DNA of 25,111 nucleotides from JAPOKJ01 sp043767985 (GTDB lineage: Bacteria; Pseudomonadota; Gammaproteobacteria; Burkholderiales; Burkholderiaceae_E): positions 1 to 25,111 of the forward strand of contig JAYVKZ010000078.1 of the NCBI GenBank assembly GCA_043767985.1, given 5' to 3'. A program made the translations under genes and the position numbers. This document shows positions 15,337 through 23,439 of the stretch, piece by piece; positions within the stretch are counted from its first letter, which is position 1, and the number at the start of each line of letters is the position of its first letter. The notes below the pieces were generated by a model. It ran no database searches, was not told the DNA's origin, and saw only the letters and a program-made list of their open reading frames with translations.

Positions 15337-16389
15337 ATGTGGGCTAAAAACTGCTGGTATGTGATTGCTTGGGAGCATGAAATCCCGGCTGCTGATTCGC
15401 CTAAGCTTTTCACCCGAACGCTACTCAATGAACCGGTCCTCGTCTATCGCACCGAGGGTGGGGGTCTAGTCGCTCTAGAGGATCGTTGTCCGCATCGTCA
15501 TGCTCCTTTATCCGTGGGCCGTAGAGAAGGCGACTTCGTTCGCTGCGGATATCATGGCCTAAAATTTGACGCGCAGGGTAGCTGTGTTGAAATTCCCGGC
15601 ATGGAGCGCGTGCCTCCCAAGCTGTGCGCGCGAAGCTATCCTGTTGCATCGAAAAATAATTGGGTTTTTGTTTGGATGGGTGATGCGGCGAAGGCCGATC
15701 ACAGCATGCTGCCCGACAACTTCTCCTGCAATAGCCCAGACTGGCAGAATCGGCCCGGTTACTTGCATTACGAAACACCCTACCTGCTGATTTGCGACAA
15801 CCTTCTGGACTTCTCTCATCTCAGTTACGTCCATGAAAAAACCCTCGGTGGCTCCACCGCGATTGCGCAGTCACGCCCCGTGATTGAACCCGTCACGAAG
15901 CCTGGGCAGCGCGGCATTAAAGTAACGCGGCAAGTGCCCAATGTACCCGCGCCACCGTTCTATCAACGGTTTAGAAAATTCAACACGAATCTTGACCGCT
16001 GGTTCATTTACGAGTTCTTGATGCCTGGTACTTTGCTCATGCACTCAGGCGGTCGGCCCGTGACCGATGCGGTAAATGACCTGTCCAACGCCGTGCAATT
16101 GCATAGCTGCCAAACCCTGAGTCCGGAGACGGAAAATACAACGCACTATTTCTTCCAGCAATCGCATCAAGCTGGGCTTGGCGATGCTAGCGTGACACAA
16201 TCGATCTACGATTCTCTGGTCGGCGCGTTCGAGGAAGATCGCGCCATGATTACGGCGCAGCACCGTAACCTTAGTCGTCCCGGTGGTGCAACGATGGTGC
16301 CGCTACATTTCGATTCGGCGCTAGTCCAATTTCGCAACTTGCTTGCTCAAGAGCTTATAAAAGAGCGCGGTCCCAATACCCTAAGCTAG
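15337..16389 (+). CDS. Rieske non-heme iron oxygenase, VanA-like (aromatic O-demethylase type)
   Basis: A 350-residue oxygenase alpha subunit. The N-terminal Rieske [2Fe-2S] domain has CPHRHAPLS and CGYHG (CxH...CxxH). The mononuclear iron site is in NLLDFSHLSYVHEKTLG (Asp, then His-x4-His). The start MWAKNCWYVIAWEHEI, the short length and the APPFYQRF segment match the vanillate O-demethylase oxygenase family (VanA), which demethylates or hydroxylates methoxy- and hydroxybenzoates. A strong AGGAGG precedes the ATG. It lies 54 bp after the Bug gene. The usual VanB-type reductase is absent, so the electron donor must be encoded elsewhere. Its TAG overlaps the opposing stop of the peroxidase gene (CTAG at 16386-16389). 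Exact substrate unproven; vanillate or an analogue is a reasonable guess. Confidence 0.87.
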   Translation: MWAKNCWYVIAWEHEIPAADSPKLFTRTLLNEPVLVYRTEGGGLVALEDRCPHRHAPLSVGRREGDFVRCGYHGLKFDAQGSCVEIPGMERVPPKLCARSYPVASKNNWVFVWMGDAAKADHSMLPDNFSCNSPDWQNRPGYLHYETPYLLICDNLLDFSHLSYVHEKTLGGSTAIAQSRPVIEPVTKPGQRGIKVTRQVPNVPAPPFYQRFRKFNTNLDRWFIYEFLMPGTLLMHSGGRPVTDAVNDLSNAVQLHSCQTLSPETENTTHYFFQQSHQAGLGDASVTQSIYDSLVGAFEEDRAMITAQHRNLSRPGGATMVPLHFDSALVQFRNLLAQELIKERGPNTLS

Positions 16390-16874
16390 GAGGCCAGCGC
16401 GGCTTCAATGGCTTTGCTCATGCTGGCCGGTTCTGTGGTCGACGCCACTCGCTCAATCACTTTACCGTCTTTGCCCACTAAGAATTTCGTGAAGTTCCAT
16501 TTAATCGCCTCGCTGCCGAGTAAACCTGGCGCCTGTTTCTTAAGCCATTTGAAAAGTGGATCGGCGCTGTCTCCATTGACATCGACTTTGTCGAACATGG
16601 TAAAGCTGACCCCATAGTTGATCGAGCAAAACGCTTCAATCTCACTCGCCGCACCGGGCTCTTGCTCGCCAAACTGATTGCAGGGAAAGCCAATAATCTC
16701 GAGTCCTTGATCTTTGTAGGTTTTGTAGAGTTTTTCCAGGCCTTCGTATTGCGGGGTGAGGCCGCATTTGCTGGCAGTGTTCACAACAACAAGGGCTTTG
16801 CCTTTAAAGTCGGCAAGCTTCTTGGTTTTACCGCTAAGGAGTTTGGCTGAGAAATCGTAAATGGAGGTGGTCAT
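16386..16874 (-). CDS. Glutathione peroxidase (cysteine type)
   Basis: A 162-residue thiol peroxidase reducing hydroperoxides. Active-site residues are C37 in NTASKCGLTPQY, Q71 in FPCNQFGEQEP, and W126/N127 in WNFTKFLV, the standard Cys-GPx tetrad. The start at 16874 (MTTSIYDFSAKLLSG) matches the usual family N-terminus. A longer frame reaching 17108 adds 78 unrelated residues and would overlap the divergent MFS gene, so it is rejected. The ribosome site is weak. It converges with the Rieske gene with overlapping stops. Probably a housekeeping oxidative-stress gene. Confidence 0.92.
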   Translation of the reverse strand: MTTSIYDFSAKLLSGKTKKLADFKGKALVVVNTASKCGLTPQYEGLEKLYKTYKDQGLEIIGFPCNQFGEQEPGAASEIEAFCSINYGVSFTMFDKVDVNGDSADPLFKWLKKQAPGLLGSEAIKWNFTKFLVGKDGKVIERVASTTEPASMSKAIEAALAS

Positions 16875-16995
16875 GTCAACGGTCCATGTTGGGGCTAAAA
16901 GAGCAAGGTAATGCTTAGCACAGAAATCCACAAGCCCCTTGATTAGAGCGGACCCTTCAATCGAATTCCCGTCTGCCTTAGTGTAGGCTCCCGGC

Positions 16996-18171
16996 ATGAA
17001 CGATTTCCCTCCCAAAACGACTGCCATTAACAGCCTATGGACGGCGATCTTTCTCGCGCTTGCGATTGCCGTCGTCAACGGCTTCGGCCGCTTCGCGTAC
17101 GCACTCATTTTGCCCGCGATGCGTGACGACCTTCTATGGGACTACGCCGCTTCCGGCTGGCTCAACACCGCTAACTCAATGGGTTATGCCTTTGGTGGTT
17201 TGAGTGGCATGCTGCTTCTCACCCGCTATCGCTCGTCACGCCTATTCATGGTGGGCTTGGTTGCAACTGTGGCGTGCGTGGCTGCCGTTGGGCTCACCCG
17301 CACCCTGTCATGGATGCTGTTGTGGCGCTTTATTGCTGGGGTGGGCTCGGCTTGGGTCTTTTCCTGTGGCGGGGCCTTGGTCGCGGCTCGATACTCCAGC
17401 GATCCCCAGAAAGCGGGTTCCGCGATTGCGATCTATTTTGCTGGAGGTGGCTTGGGCATCGCGCTCAGCGGTCTTGTGGTTTTTCCGGTGCTCTCTGGTG
17501 GCATGACTTGGTCGATGGCGTGGTTGACCCTAGGTTTAGTCGGCACACTTCTCGCAGTGATGCCTATCCTCAGTGTGCGCCATATCGAAGGCCCGCGCAG
17601 CCAACTGGCTAAGGATCCTTTTCAATGGCGTAACTATGCCTTCATTACCTTTGCCTACTTTTTGTTCGGACTCGGCTATATCGTTTATATGACCTTTGTG
17701 ATTGCCTGGCTGAAAGAGATGAAACTGGGCGTGTTTATTTCAACCTCTCTTTGGGTCGTCATGGGCCTGGCGATTATGGCCTCTGGCTGGGCGTGGCAAA
17801 AGCCGATGGCACGGTGGCGACCCACCACCACCTTTGCTGCCGCGTCGCTGTGTACGGCCCTAGGGAGTGCCTTACCGATTGTGTTTCGAAGCGAACCGGC
17901 CTTAATCCTTTCGGTGGTGATGGTCGGAGGCTCGTTCTTTATGGTGCCCGGCGCGATGACCGCGCTGGCACGCAAAACCTTGCCTCAAAGCCTATGGGCC
18001 AAAGCAATGAATATGTTCACGATGGTGTTCGCGGTCGGACAGGCGGTCGGGCCAGTTTTGGCGGGTTGGATCGCGGACACAGCAGGGATGAATCAGGCCA
18101 TGTTGATGGGCGCGTTGGTGTTGGTGGTATCGTCCGCGATTGGTCTCACCCAGTTTCGCAAGGCTCTCTGA
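16996..18171 (+). CDS. YbfB/YjiJ family MFS transporter
   Basis: A 391-residue inner-membrane protein with about 12 hydrophobic segments. The N-terminal GFGRFAYALILPAMRDDL and SGWLNTANSMGYAFGG segments are characteristic of the YbfB/YjiJ branch of the major facilitator superfamily. The substrate is unknown. It diverges from the glutathione peroxidase over 121 bp and precedes rlmJ by 9 bp. No strong Shine-Dalgarno is visible. Confidence 0.87.
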   Translation: MNDFPPKTTAINSLWTAIFLALAIAVVNGFGRFAYALILPAMRDDLLWDYAASGWLNTANSMGYAFGGLSGMLLLTRYRSSRLFMVGLVATVACVAAVGLTRTLSWMLLWRFIAGVGSAWVFSCGGALVAARYSSDPQKAGSAIAIYFAGGGLGIALSGLVVFPVLSGGMTWSMAWLTLGLVGTLLAVMPILSVRHIEGPRSQLAKDPFQWRNYAFITFAYFLFGLGYIVYMTFVIAWLKEMKLGVFISTSLWVVMGLAIMASGWAWQKPMARWRPTTTFAAASLCTALGSALPIVFRSEPALILSVVMVGGSFFMVPGAMTALARKTLPQSLWAKAMNMFTMVFAVGQAVGPVLAGWIADTAGMNQAMLMGALVLVVSSAIGLTQFRKAL

Positions 18172-18180
18172 AGTTTTCTT

Positions 18181-19068
18181 ATGCTCGCTTATCGCCATTC
18201 TTTTCACGCGGGCAATCATGCTGACGTGCTCAAGCATGTGGTTCAAACCGCCGTGCTCAATTACTTTAATGAGAAGGACAAGCCCTACTGGGTCGTCGAT
18301 ACCCATGCGGGCGCCGGCGCTTATTCATTGAGTAGCAAGCATGCTCAGCGCAATGCTGAGCATGAAGACGGCATCACTAAACTCTTCGGTCGCGATGATT
18401 TGCCGCCCTTGTTGGCGCAATATATCGATTTGGTTAAGCACACGAACTCCACCACCGCCCATCCCGAGAAGCTCACGCTTTACCCCGGCTCACCTAGCAT
18501 CAGCGCCTACTTGATTCGTGCCGGTGATAAACTCAAATTGTATGAGTTGCATTCGACTGATTTCACGCTTCTACGTGAGCATTTCGCACGGCAGCGCGCC
18601 ATCTCGATGCAGCATATAGATGGCTTTGTGGGCTTGAAAGCCTCGCTGCCTCCGCCGCCGCGACGCGGCATGGTGTTGATTGATCCTTCCTACGAGCTGA
18701 AGGAAGACTACAACCACGTATTCAACGCCGTCAAAGATAGCTTGTTGAGATTCGCCTCCGGTACCTATTTGATCTGGTACCCCATGATTAACCGCCAGGA
18801 GTGGTGGCGCATGTTGGAGCGCTTAGAACGCCTTCAGGTCAGTTGGCTGAATGTGAGCATGACCGTTGCCGAGTTGGATGCGGAAGGCTTTGGCATGATG
18901 GGCAGTGGCATGTTCGTGATTAATCCCCCTTGGGTATTGGAGGCTCAGTTGCGTGAGGTGATGCCGTATCTGGTGCAGGCCCTGGGGCAATTTCCGAAAG
19001 CGACTTTCAATTTACAGTCGCATGAGCCTCGGGTGCACGGTGTTAAGAAGAGAGTCTCTCGAGAATAA
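18181..19068 (+). CDS. rlmJ: 23S rRNA (adenine(2030)-N6)-methyltransferase RlmJ
   Basis: Methylates A2030 of 23S rRNA using S-adenosylmethionine. The 295-residue product opens with the diagnostic MLAYRHSFHAGNHADVLKH. It has the SAM-binding DTHAGAGAY (40-48) and the catalytic DPSYE (D168-E172) of the N6-adenine methyltransferase [D/N]PP[Y/F] class, with Ser in place of the second Pro. Downstream of an MFS gene by 9 bp, probably cotranscribed. A housekeeping gene. Confidence 0.95.
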   Translation: MLAYRHSFHAGNHADVLKHVVQTAVLNYFNEKDKPYWVVDTHAGAGAYSLSSKHAQRNAEHEDGITKLFGRDDLPPLLAQYIDLVKHTNSTTAHPEKLTLYPGSPSISAYLIRAGDKLKLYELHSTDFTLLREHFARQRAISMQHIDGFVGLKASLPPPPRRGMVLIDPSYELKEDYNHVFNAVKDSLLRFASGTYLIWYPMINRQEWWRMLERLERLQVSWLNVSMTVAELDAEGFGMMGSGMFVINPPWVLEAQLREVMPYLVQALGQFPKATFNLQSHEPRVHGVKKRVSRE

Positions 19069-19077
19069 AAGACGGCC

Positions 19078-19392
19078 TTAGCCGATCTCGGGCATGCCGG
19101 CTGTCCGGTAGAGCTCTAAGCCAACCCGTTCAATATGCGCCGCTAGCTCTGGGTGATTGATCGTTGCGAAGATTGATAAATCGACGGTATAGGCAAGCAG
19201 CAGTTCATCGATGCACTCATTGCGGGCCTTGATCATGTCCATCCAAACGTCACCCTCGGCAATTAGCGCGTTCTTGAAGGCCTGTCTTGTTGCATTTTTG
19301 GAGCCAATAATTTCGACGAATCCTTGCGCTTCTAGGTAATCTTTGAGGACATTCCATGTCCAACGAACATCTTGGGGAGCTGGTGTGTCCAT
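19078..19392 (-). pseudogene. Truncated HEPN-like (nucleotidyltransferase substrate-binding) protein remnant
   Basis: A 104-residue product resembling the C-terminal two-thirds of HI0074-type HEPN proteins, the helical partners of MNT nucleotidyltransferases. WNVLKDYLEAQGF aligns with the family WKxLKDYLE, and TRQAFKNALIAEGDVWMDMIKARN with the core helices. Roughly the first 30-45 residues expected for the family are missing: the frame runs back only to the mobA stop. The HEPN RNxxxH motif reads RNECID, so the catalytic His is lost. No nucleotidyltransferase gene is adjacent and no Shine-Dalgarno precedes the ATG. It lies 54 bp downstream of mobA. Likely a decayed toxin-antitoxin-like gene, though a short functional protein cannot be excluded. 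Confidence 0.6.
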
Positions 19393-19446
19393 GGTAGGTA
19401 ATTTGCCACTTTCGCGCGTGGTTGCGAATGCTGGGTGATGGAACGG

Positions 19447-21414
19447 TCAACGAGCCTGCGCAGCGCTTGCCTCCAGCATGAAGCCAGCAAAGAACTCGCC
19501 CAACTCAGGTGCACCATTGAGCGGCAGGATGTGGGCAATGTATTGGTCCGGCCGGACGACAACCATGCAGCCGTGCTCGCGATCAATCTGGCGCAGGCTG
19601 TAGATATTTTGGTTCGGGTTGGCTAGCGCACAAAAGGCTTTTTCGTAATCACGTAGCCCGTATCGACCTTTATGTGGAAAAAGCAATTCGGGCAGGACAG
19701 TGAGGGCGAGCTCATGATGGCTCTGCTGGAACACGGCGCGTACATCGACAATGGCGTCCAAATCTGTGTTCGCTGGAGCATAGCGCCGGAGAGGAGACAA
19801 CGGTGATTCGACAAGGAGACTACACAGCTTGCCTACTGGCGAGGCTGCTCGAGCATCATCGCCTTGTCCCGCGAAGACGATCACCCGCCAACGACCGTCC
19901 GCAGCCAGCACTTCACTTAACTGCATTGTTTTCCCGTCACCGATGCGGATGACCGGCGTGGAATGAAAACGGGTGCCAATCAACAGTCCCGCCGCTAGAT
20001 GTTGATGAGTGGATGAACCCGTCAAGAGAGCAGGCTTGTAGGTGGTCGCGGTGCCTGCGGTATACCGGCCATGACGCACGAAGTAGCGCTGGACCTCGGC
20101 GGCCTCGAGTCCTGTTCCTGCCGGATCGCAGGGTTTCTTCAAAGGCGCGCTCAGCATGCTGGCCCATTCACGGTCGAAGTCGATGAGTTCTTTGGCTACT
20201 GCCTGGCGCTCGGCGGAGTAGGTGTGGAGCAAAGTCGCCGGACTGCGTCCTTGTAAAACGGCCGCAAGCTTCCAGCCCAGGTTAAAGCTGTCTTGCATGG
20301 AGACGTTCATGCCTTGCCCGGCCTTCGGGCTATGGGTATGGCAGGCGTCGCCTGCGATGAAGACACGCGGTAGGCGTGTGCTGATCTCGTTAGGCTCGAT
20401 ATCGTCGAAGCGGTCGCACAGGCGTTGGCCGATTTCATACACTGACCACCAAGCAAGCTCTTTGACCTCAAAGTTGTAGGGCAAGAAGATTCGCTGGGCG
20501 GCTGCGATTAACTGGTCGATCGTGATATTGCGCGCGGCGACTCGTTCATTCACGTTGAGCTTGTCCAACTCAACGTATACCCGTACGAGATAACCCCCTT
20601 CGCGAGGGATGATTAGAAGGCTGCCTTCACCTTCAGACTGAACCAGGGCCTTGAAGCGGATATCTGGGAAGTCTGTGACCACGAGCACGTCCATCACGCC
20701 CCAGGCATGGTTCGCAGAATCGCCCTTGAGCCTGCGGCCAATCGACTCACGCACTTTGCTGCGTGCACCATCGCAACCTACGACGTAACGGGCGCGGATG
20801 GTTTCCATTTTGACCTCCGAGTCCTGCCCTTGCTCGGTGCTCTGGCGCTCGAAGCGAACTGTGACCGGGTAATCGGATGAATCCTCGGATGCCCGCTCAA
20901 GGGCGGCCAGACGGCGAGAATAATGTGGGACGAGCCGTGACGCTGACCTTTGCATCGTATCGAGGTAGAAATCATGGATCCGAGCTTGGTTCAGGATCAC
21001 ATGAGGCATGTGGGATAGGCCGTCCTCCACATCTTGAACGCGACCGCTACGCACTATGCCAGGACGCTTGCCACTTATGTTTGAGCTAGGTTCGGGCTTC
21101 CAAAAGCATGTCTCGTTCACCCAATAGGACTCTTTCAAGACGCGCTCGACAAAGCCGAAGGCCTCGAACATCTCCATGGTTCGGCAAGCGATGCCATCGG
21201 CTTGGCCGAGTTGTAATGGCCCCGGCTTCTGGTCAACGATCACCGTGCGGATGTCCGGGAAGGCAGCTAATTGCGCGGCTAGCGTCAGCCCGGCAGGTCC
21301 GCAGCCAACGATGAGCACATCGACTTCAGCAGGCAGGCTGTCGGCAGTTGTGACGTCCGCTGCATCTGACAGTCCGGGGTCTCCAGCTCGAAATCCATTG
21401 AGGTGAAATTGCAC
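19447..21414 (-). CDS. mobA: 3-hydroxybenzoate 4-monooxygenase (FAD-dependent, MobA-like)
   Basis: A flavoprotein hydroxylase of 655 residues converting 3-hydroxybenzoate to protocatechuate with NADPH and O2. It closely resembles Comamonas MobA from its first residues (MQFHLNGFRAGDP). Domains: FAD fold VDVLIVGCGPAGLTLAAQL (31-49), QADGIACRTMEMFEAFGF (71-88), the DG motif CDGARSKVR (214-222), FAD-ribityl GDACHTHSPKAGQGMN (355-370), and a C-terminal thioredoxin-like dimer domain (about 450-645). GGAAGG precedes the ATG. It diverges from a LysR gene over 111 bp. Phenol 2-monooxygenase relatives share the architecture, but the MobA match is much closer. Confidence 0.88.
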   Translation of the reverse strand: MQFHLNGFRAGDPGLSDAADVTTADSLPAEVDVLIVGCGPAGLTLAAQLAAFPDIRTVIVDQKPGPLQLGQADGIACRTMEMFEAFGFVERVLKESYWVNETCFWKPEPSSNISGKRPGIVRSGRVQDVEDGLSHMPHVILNQARIHDFYLDTMQRSASRLVPHYSRRLAALERASEDSSDYPVTVRFERQSTEQGQDSEVKMETIRARYVVGCDGARSKVRESIGRRLKGDSANHAWGVMDVLVVTDFPDIRFKALVQSEGEGSLLIIPREGGYLVRVYVELDKLNVNERVAARNITIDQLIAAAQRIFLPYNFEVKELAWWSVYEIGQRLCDRFDDIEPNEISTRLPRVFIAGDACHTHSPKAGQGMNVSMQDSFNLGWKLAAVLQGRSPATLLHTYSAERQAVAKELIDFDREWASMLSAPLKKPCDPAGTGLEAAEVQRYFVRHGRYTAGTATTYKPALLTGSSTHQHLAAGLLIGTRFHSTPVIRIGDGKTMQLSEVLAADGRWRVIVFAGQGDDARAASPVGKLCSLLVESPLSPLRRYAPANTDLDAIVDVRAVFQQSHHELALTVLPELLFPHKGRYGLRDYEKAFCALANPNQNIYSLRQIDREHGCMVVVRPDQYIAHILPLNGAPELGEFFAGFMLEASAAQAR

Positions 21415-21461
21415 TGTGTACCTTCCGTAAGCGTAGAGCCGAACTATCGCAGGATTGCACT

Positions 21462-21479
21462 ATTGCGTCAAAGCGTAAT
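21462..21479. promoter_or_regulatory. Candidate LysR-type operator between mobA and lysR
   Basis: ATTGCG and CGTAAT form a near-perfect inverted repeat (5 of 6 pairs) with a 6-base spacer, placed centrally in the 111-bp divergent gap and about 48 bp from each start codon. That is the usual position for a LysR activator site, although an exact T-N11-A core is not present. No clear -10 could be picked for either gene. Confidence 0.4.
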
Positions 21480-21525
21480 CTCGAATACCTTGTATATCAT
21501 TTTGAAATACTAAGGAATCGCAAGC

Positions 21526-22419
21526 GTGGCTAAACTCGATCTTGATTGGCTCAGCGTTTTTATCCAAATTTACAAGACTCAAAGCGTCTCGCGAGCTGCA
21601 TTGAGCCTCGGTTTGGAACAAGCTGGTGCCAGCAATGTGTTGAATAAGCTGCGTCGGCATTTTGACGATCCGCTTTTTTGCCGAACCTCTGTCGGCATGG
21701 AGCCTACCTCGCGTGCGCAGGCCATCTACCCTGATCTTTTAGAGGCGCAGGCTCGGCTCGAGAAGGCGCGTGGCGCGGCCCGTGACTTCGTGCCTTCAGA
21801 GGCCAAGCGAAGCTTCCGAATATGCATGACTGATATCAGTGAGATCGTGTTGTTACCGAGGCTGATCAATCATCTTCAACATACGGCCCCAGGCGTGATC
21901 GTCGAGGCGGACAAGATTTCGCAGGACAGTCGGCGGCGTCTTGAGGCTGGTGATCTTGATCTCGCCGTCGGCTTCACGCCGGACCTCGAAGCGGGCTTTT
22001 ATCAACAAGCGCTGTTTGCACAAGATTTTGTGTGCCTCGCGTCGGAGAATCATCCGCGTATCCGCGCGAAACTCACCCGCAAGAAGTTCGGCGCTGAAGG
22101 ACATATCTCAGTGACGTCCTCGGGCACGGGCCATTCGATTGTCGACAAGGTGTTGAGCAAAAACAAGGTCGAGCGCCGAGTGGTGCTGCGTGTACACAGC
22201 TTTTTAGGGGTGGCCCGAATCGTTGCTCAAACGGAGCTTCTTGTCATCGTGCCGCGCCTCTTGGGTCAGGCTTTAGCATTGCAGGAGCGGATTCAAATGC
22301 TACAGCCGCCAGTGCCCTTGCCCACCTACAAGGTCAAGCAACACTGGCACGAACGCTTCAATACTGATCCAGGTAATCGGTGGCTACGCCAAACAATGAC
22401 GAGCCTGTTCTCGAAGTAG
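21526..22419 (+). CDS. LysR family regulator, probable activator of mobA
   Basis: A 297-residue LysR-type regulator with an N-terminal winged helix (about 5-65; FIQIYKTQSVSRAALSLGLEQAGASNVLNKLRRHFDDPLF) and a C-terminal periplasmic-binding-like effector domain (about 93-290). The GTG start at 21526 is supported by AAGGA nine bases upstream. It is divergent from mobA, the classic arrangement for control of the neighbour, with 3-hydroxybenzoate as plausible inducer (inference). In Comamonas the known mobA regulator MobR is, to my knowledge, a MarR-type protein, so this is a different control solution. Confidence 0.9.
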   Translation: MAKLDLDWLSVFIQIYKTQSVSRAALSLGLEQAGASNVLNKLRRHFDDPLFCRTSVGMEPTSRAQAIYPDLLEAQARLEKARGAARDFVPSEAKRSFRICMTDISEIVLLPRLINHLQHTAPGVIVEADKISQDSRRRLEAGDLDLAVGFTPDLEAGFYQQALFAQDFVCLASENHPRIRAKLTRKKFGAEGHISVTSSGTGHSIVDKVLSKNKVERRVVLRVHSFLGVARIVAQTELLVIVPRLLGQALALQERIQMLQPPVPLPTYKVKQHWHERFNTDPGNRWLRQTMTSLFSK

Positions 22420-22424
22420 GAGCT

Positions 22425-22438
22425 GGCGATCTCTCGCC
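22425..22438. terminator. Small hairpin between convergent lysR and hydrolase genes
   Basis: GGCGA, TCTC loop, TCGCC makes a 5-bp stem just after the lysR stop, in the 27-bp gap before the opposing hydrolase stop, followed by TAATTT. The stem is short and the T-run poor, so only a weak bidirectional terminator at best. Confidence 0.3.
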
Positions 22439-22446
22439 TAATTTGC

Positions 22447-23439
22447 TTAATGCCCAGCCGATTCGAATGCGACCTTCAAGTCAGCGCACAACTGCTGCGA
22501 GGCCAGTAATGACGCTTCTGAAATCGCCGTGTAACTAAAAAACCCATGGTTGAGGGTTGGATACTCACGGTAGCAAAGCGGGACCTTTGCGGCACGAAGC
22601 TTTTCGGCATAGCGCAGATTGTCTTGATACAAAAAGTCGTGTGGACCAACGCCCAAAATCGCTGGGCACAGTCCGGTGTGCGATGCTGCCAACGCTGGCG
22701 ATACGCGCCAGTCTCGACATAATGCTTCGTACTGATCGCCCAAGTAAGCCTGTTCAGGCAGGCCTTTCATGCGCGATAAGTCAGTCGCCGGGTAAATAAG
22801 CAATTGAACCGCGAGAGCGAGGCCATGGTCTCGCGCTGCCAAGGCTACGGCGGCCGCCAAATTGCCGCCTGCGCTGTCGCCTCCTACGGCGATGCGCTTG
22901 GTATCACCACCGAGGCGGGCGATGTTTTCGTGTACCCACAGTGTGGCTGCCCATGCGTCGTCAAAGGCGCAAGGAAACCGATGCTCAGGCGCCAATCGAT
23001 AATCGACCTGAACCGCCACGCATTGCGACTCGTTGGCTAAACGCACCGCATGCATTTCATGCGAATCGAAGTCGCCAACGACCCAGCCTCCACCATGAAA
23101 ATACACGAGCGTATTCTGTACTGATTTTTTCGGCTCAGCGACATTGGAGGGAGCATGCGGCCAAACAAGCTGCAAGGCGATGTCTCCGTGCGGCCCCGGA
23201 ATGCTCAATACCTCGATCTTGCCCTTGGCTAGCTTGGGTTTTGGATAGAAAACTCCTCTGACATTGCGCCCACGCTCTCTCGAGACCGGACCGCCGTGCG
23301 GGCCCAAGCAACCTTCATAAAGATCAGGAATGTCCGCCGCTTTCCAGGCCAAGGCAATCGCCGCGAGCTCGGGCGCCAAAGGCGCAAGAGGTGCTAAGGC
23401 GGGCATGGGCATGGCAGTGTCGGGGGTGTCTTTCATCAT
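22447..23439 (-). CDS. Alpha/beta hydrolase, hormone-sensitive-lipase family (family IV esterase)
   Basis: A 330-residue esterase. The HSL oxyanion motif HGGGW is at 115-119, nucleophile S189 in GGDSAGG, acid D268 in VGPHDF, and H298 in LNHGFF, with the YRLAPEHRFP segment (147-156) typical of the family. The N-terminus is low-complexity (Pro/Ala/Leu repeats, residues 10-24). Its ATG at 23439 overlaps the dctM stop (ATGA), so it is the last gene of a coupled TRAP transporter operon. It may cleave an ester of the imported acid in the cytosol (inference). No signal peptide is evident. Confidence 0.9.
   Translation of the reverse strand: MMKDTPDTAMPMPALAPLAPLAPELAAIALAWKAADIPDLYEGCLGPHGGPVSRERGRNVRGVFYPKPKLAKGKIEVLSIPGPHGDIALQLVWPHAPSNVAEPKKSVQNTLVYFHGGGWVVGDFDSHEMHAVRLANESQCVAVQVDYRLAPEHRFPCAFDDAWAATLWVHENIARLGGDTKRIAVGGDSAGGNLAAAVALAARDHGLALAVQLLIYPATDLSRMKGLPEQAYLGDQYEALCRDWRVSPALAASHTGLCPAILGVGPHDFLYQDNLRYAEKLRAAKVPLCYREYPTLNHGFFSYTAISEASLLASQQLCADLKVAFESAGH

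Noticed and set aside
16875..17108. N-terminal extension of glutathione peroxidase
   Set aside because: The 78 extra residues are not peroxidase-like and would overlap the start of the divergent MFS gene.
19066..19090. CGGC-CTTA-GCCG hairpin after rlmJ considered as a terminator
   Set aside because: Only 4 base pairs and no T-run; it overlaps the end of the HEPN-like frame.
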